DNA from: Erythrobacter sp. AP23
Lineage (GTDB): Bacteria; Pseudomonadota; Alphaproteobacteria; Sphingomonadales; Sphingomonadaceae
DNA length: 64,000 nt
Assembly (NCBI RefSeq): GCF_001542855.1
Contig: NZ_LNBY01000018.1
Location: 62,001-126,000, forward strand
Direction of reading: 5' to 3'
The translations under genes were made by a program, and so were the position numbers. Positions 61,239-64,000 of this stretch are shown here, in pieces (the stretch's first letter is position 1; each line of letters starts with the position of its first letter). The notes beneath the pieces are model-generated. The model saw only the letters and a program-made list of their open reading frames with translations. It did not search any database and was not told the origin of the DNA.

Positions 61239-62003
61239 ATGGATTTTGTCGACACCGCCTGGGGAGACCTGCTTCCCTTTGTCGCGATCGGGTTCGTGGC
61301 CCAATTGGTCGATGGCGCGTTGGGCATGGCCTTCGGAGCCATCGCAACCACGTTGCTGGTCGGCTTCATGGGTATCCCGCCGGCACAGGCATCCTACCGG
61401 GTTCACATCATAAAATGCTTCACCACGGCGGTGTCGGGCGCGAGCCACGCACTGAGCGGCAACATCGACAGGCGGCTGTTCCTGAAAGCGGCCCTGCCCG
61501 GCGTGCTGGGGGGCATGATCGGGGCCTATGGCCTCACCCAGATCGACGGCGATACCGTCAAGCCCTTCGTTCTCGCCTATCTCGGCCTGCTGGGCGTGAT
61601 TCTGATCCTGAAGGGCATCCATGGCCAGTTTCGCCAGCGCACACCCAAGGCGGTCGTGCCTCTCGGATTTAGCGGCGGCATTCTCGACGCGATCGGGGGA
61701 GGCGGCTGGGGACCGGTCGTGAGTTCCGGGCTGATGCTTCAGGGCACCGAGCCGCGCAAAGTGGTGGGCTCGGTAAACAGCGCCGAGTTCTTTGTCGCAG
61801 TCGCCATATCGGGGGCCTTCGTCAGCCAGCTCGGGATCGAAGAACTGGCCGGCGCGACCCTGGGACTCCTCATCGGAGGCGTGTTGGCCGCACCGCTTGG
61901 CGCGATCGTTGCGAAACGCCTTCCGGCACCTGTCATGCTGGTGCTGGTCGGCAGCGTATTGAGCGCGACCACGACCTACTGGCTGTTCACCAGCGTCCTG
62001 TGA
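61239..62003 (+). CDS. sulfite exporter TauE/SafE-family permease
   Basis: A 254-aa membrane protein of the TSUP family with about eight TM segments. AQLVDGALGMAFGAIATTLL and GGILDAIGGGGWGPVVSSGL are the paired, internally repeated family motifs, one in each half. TSUP carriers export sulfite, sulfoacetate or other sulfur-containing anions, and some import. Substrate is unknown. A strong Shine-Dalgarno precedes the ATG. Confidence 0.88.
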   Translation: MDFVDTAWGDLLPFVAIGFVAQLVDGALGMAFGAIATTLLVGFMGIPPAQASYRVHIIKCFTTAVSGASHALSGNIDRRLFLKAALPGVLGGMIGAYGLTQIDGDTVKPFVLAYLGLLGVILILKGIHGQFRQRTPKAVVPLGFSGGILDAIGGGGWGPVVSSGLMLQGTEPRKVVGSVNSAEFFVAVAISGAFVSQLGIEELAGATLGLLIGGVLAAPLGAIVAKRLPAPVMLVLVGSVLSATTTYWLFTSVL

Positions 62004-62188
62004 TCCCCGCGACGGGCGGCGCCACGCGGCCGAGGCCGTCCGACCGTCATGCCCGGCGTATCCGCGAAAATCCGTATAGCCAAGGCGGGAAGGGTATGTC
62101 GCAATCCCCCCGCTTTTCAGGGCGATTGCGGCCGCTTCGATGCCGTGCCGACCGGTTTGCCCTGAATGCAGGAAGGAAGCGAATTTCG

Positions 62189-63556
62189 ATGCTCGCATCG
62201 CGCGGCAGCCGGTGGATCGTCCGCAGCATCCTGCTGATGCTGGTTGCGGTGGCAATCGTGCTCGGCTCTGCCGCCAGGTCCTCATCCGGAGAAGCGATCC
62301 TGCTCCGCGTCGAAGGGGCGATCGGCCCGGCGACCGCGTCGTTCTTGGCCAACGGTCTGGAGCAGGCGAGGCAGGCGGACGCCAGCCTCGTCATCGTCGC
62401 CATGGATACACCCGGCGGCCTCGACACCTCGATGCGCGACATCATTCGGGATATCCTCGCATCGCCCATCCCGGTCGCCACCTATGTCCATCCCAGCGGG
62501 GCAAGGGCAGCGAGCGCCGGAACCTACATTCTCTACGCCAGCCATTTCGCGGCGATGACGCCGGGCACCAATCTCGGCGCGGCGACTCCCATACAGATCG
62601 GCGGCATGCCCGCTCCCGAGCAACCCTCCGATGACGAGCAGGACACGGGAGCCGTTCCGGCAAACGCCGCGGAACGCAAGGCGGTCAACGATGCCGTCGC
62701 CTATATCCGCTCCCTAGCCGAAATGCGCGGGCGCAACGCCGAATGGGCCGAAGAGGCGGTACGCGGTGCTGCGAGCCTGTCCGCCAATGCGGCGCTGGAG
62801 CAAGGCGTGATCGACGTCGTCGCATCCGATCCGGCGTCGCTGCTCGGACAACTGGACGGACGTGAATACATCATGGACGGCGAGACACGCGCGATGAGCA
62901 GCGCCGGTCTCCTGATCAACGAAATCGAGCCGAGTTTGGGCACCCAGATCCTGGCGACGATCACAAATCCCAATATCGCGCTGCTCTTGCTGATGATCGG
63001 CGTCTACGGGCTGGTTTTCGAGTTCCTCAATCCGGGCGCGCTGGTGCCGGGAACCATCGGCGCGATCTCGCTCCTGATCGCCCTGTATGCGCTCGCCGCG
63101 CTTCCGGTCGGTTTTGCGGGGGTGGCGCTGATCGCGCTGGGGGTCGGGCTGATGGTGGCGGAGGCCTTTGCGCCGTCGTTCGGCATATTGGGCATAGGCG
63201 GAGTGATCGCCTTCGTGTTCGGCGCGACCGTGCTGTTCGACACCGACGTGCCGGATTTCCGGGTCAATTGGTCCGTGATCGCCGCCTTGGCCATCTTCGG
63301 CGCGGGACTAGTGGTTCTCGTGGCGCGGGTCGGCATTCGCTCTTTCGGACACCCCGTCGTTACCGGCGCGGAGGAGTTGATCGGCGTGACCGCGACGGTG
63401 CTCGACTGGCGCAATGGCAAGGGCCACGTGTTCGTTCATTCCGAACGCTGGAACGCCCACGGACCCGATCGCCTGGAAGAAGGCGAGACGGTCGTCATCG
63501 ACGAGATTGCGGGTTTGAACCTCACGGTCTCACGATCGGCCGCGAGCGAGAATTGA
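62189..63556 (+). CDS. NfeD-family membrane serine protease
   Basis: A 455-aa protein. The N-terminus has a signal/TM helix ([17 protein letters not shown]), then a ClpP-fold protease domain ([34 protein letters not shown] with the catalytic Ser), five or so TM helices and a C-terminal OB-fold NfeD domain ([20 protein letters not shown]). NfeD proteases cleave stomatin-like partners, and the next gene encodes one. ATG 62189 has AGGAAGGAA upstream; an earlier in-frame start at 62096 is possible. Confidence 0.9.
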   Translation: MLASRGSRWIVRSILLMLVAVAIVLGSAARSSSGEAILLRVEGAIGPATASFLANGLEQARQADASLVIVAMDTPGGLDTSMRDIIRDILASPIPVATYVHPSGARAASAGTYILYASHFAAMTPGTNLGAATPIQIGGMPAPEQPSDDEQDTGAVPANAAERKAVNDAVAYIRSLAEMRGRNAEWAEEAVRGAASLSANAALEQGVIDVVASDPASLLGQLDGREYIMDGETRAMSSAGLLINEIEPSLGTQILATITNPNIALLLLMIGVYGLVFEFLNPGALVPGTIGAISLLIALYALAALPVGFAGVALIALGVGLMVAEAFAPSFGILGIGGVIAFVFGATVLFDTDVPDFRVNWSVIAALAIFGAGLVVLVARVGIRSFGHPVVTGAEELIGVTATVLDWRNGKGHVFVHSERWNAHGPDRLEEGETVVIDEIAGLNLTVSRSAASEN

Positions 63557-63572
63557 AAGCCGGGAGATAACG

Positions 63573-64000
63573 ATGGAATATGTGAATTTTGGCTTCGTCG
63601 GCTCGCTGGTCCTTCTGGTTCTTCTCTTCCTTTGGGCCGCGATCAAGATCCTGCGCGAGTACGAGCGCGCCGTCGTGTTCACGCTCGGTCGGTTCACGGG
63701 TGTCAGGGGTCCGGGCCTCATCATCCTGATCCCGTTCGTGCAACAGATCGTACGCACCGATCTGCGCACCATAGTGCTCGATGTCCCGACGCAAGACGTG
63801 ATCTCGAAGGATAACGTGTCGGTGGAGGTCAACGCTGTGGTCTATTTCCGCATCGTCGATCCCGAGAGCGCTATCATACAGGTCGAGAATTTCGCGCAGG
63901 CGACCAGCGAGCTGGCGCAAACCACCCTGCGTTCGGTGCTCGGCAAGCACGAGCTCGACGAAATGCTGTCGGAGCGCGACAAGCTGAACGAGGACCTGCA
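63573..64000 (+). CDS. slipin/stomatin-like SPFH protein, N-terminal part (cut by window edge)
   Basis: 142 codons to the window edge. A TM anchor ([20 protein letters not shown]) is followed by the SPFH domain: [60 protein letters not shown], and the stomatin [15 protein letters not shown]. Such proteins form large membrane rings and partner the NfeD protease encoded 16 bp upstream. The oligomerisation C-terminus is outside the window. Confidence 0.92.
   Translation, partial: MEYVNFGFVGSLVLLVLLFLWAAIKILREYERAVVFTLGRFTGVRGPGLIILIPFVQQIVRTDLRTIVLDVPTQDVISKDNVSVEVNAVVYFRIVDPESAIIQVENFAQATSELAQTTLRSVLGKHELDEMLSERDKLNEDL

Overview
The window reads as a chromosomal segment of a high-GC alphaproteobacterium of the Sphingomonadales, most likely Erythrobacteraceae. 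The pointers are the conserved rpmH-rnpA-yidD-yidC-engB block, an alphaproteobacterial SspB, a CC_3452-type small secreted protein, a hisB-H-A-F-E arrangement, and many short intergenic repeats of kinds I recall from sphingomonads. This placement rests on gene content and protein wording that I recognise, not on a search. Coding is dense, with many 1-bp and 4-bp overlaps (ATGA, GTGA, TGATG, TAATG).

Layout. 1-9.1 kb: the 5' end of a Sir2 deacylase, divergent dapB, a K+ channel, nth, a lipoprotein, a DAACS transporter, dapE, S1/P1 nuclease, GST and VOC genes, then a lower-GC CPBP membrane protease gene. 9.2-15.3 kb: engB-yidC-yidD-rnpA-rpmH (minus), a secreted ClpP-fold protein and YifB. 15.3-16.4 kb: a cassette-like run of three small lower-GC unknown genes, each separated by copies of a ~90-bp repeat. 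16.4-21.4 kb: S41 peptidase, a TonB-like protein, HxlR regulator divergent from a CC_3452 protein, HAD hydrolase, rpmJ. 21.6-25.7 kb: histidine biosynthesis with HIT and cupin genes and a 53-aa PEP-CTERM-like mini-gene. 25.8-28.6 kb: sspB, unknown, gmk, GGDEF protein. 28.6-38.0 kb: an acyl-CoA catabolism region (three acyl-CoA dehydrogenases, two SDRs, a GPH transporter, Zn-ADH, an aminoglycoside-phosphotransferase-fold kinase), followed by dapD. 39-50.8 kb: small membrane, stress and periplasmic proteins. 50.9-56.9 kb: a HTH protein, YaiI, and a long minus-strand run that starts with a TPP riboswitch and continues membrane gene-thiC-HEPN-like gene-membrane gene-AbrB antitoxin-Doc toxin. 57-64 kb: S9 peptidase, a Baeyer-Villiger-type monooxygenase, a TauE/SafE permease, and an NfeD-slipin pair cut by the right edge.

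The parts that look least ordinary are the repeat-separated cassettes (15.3-16.4 kb, and perhaps the CPBP gene at 8.2-9.2 kb), the two-gene lower-GC HEPN-like insertion abutting thiC, the AbrB-Doc module interrupted by a repeat with the toxin ribosome-binding site folded into a hairpin, the riboswitch-led unknown membrane gene, and a kinase plus ACAD10/11-like dehydrogenase pair that suggests phosphorylation-dependent 4-hydroxyacyl-CoA breakdown. No tRNA, rRNA, CRISPR array or complete insertion sequence was seen.
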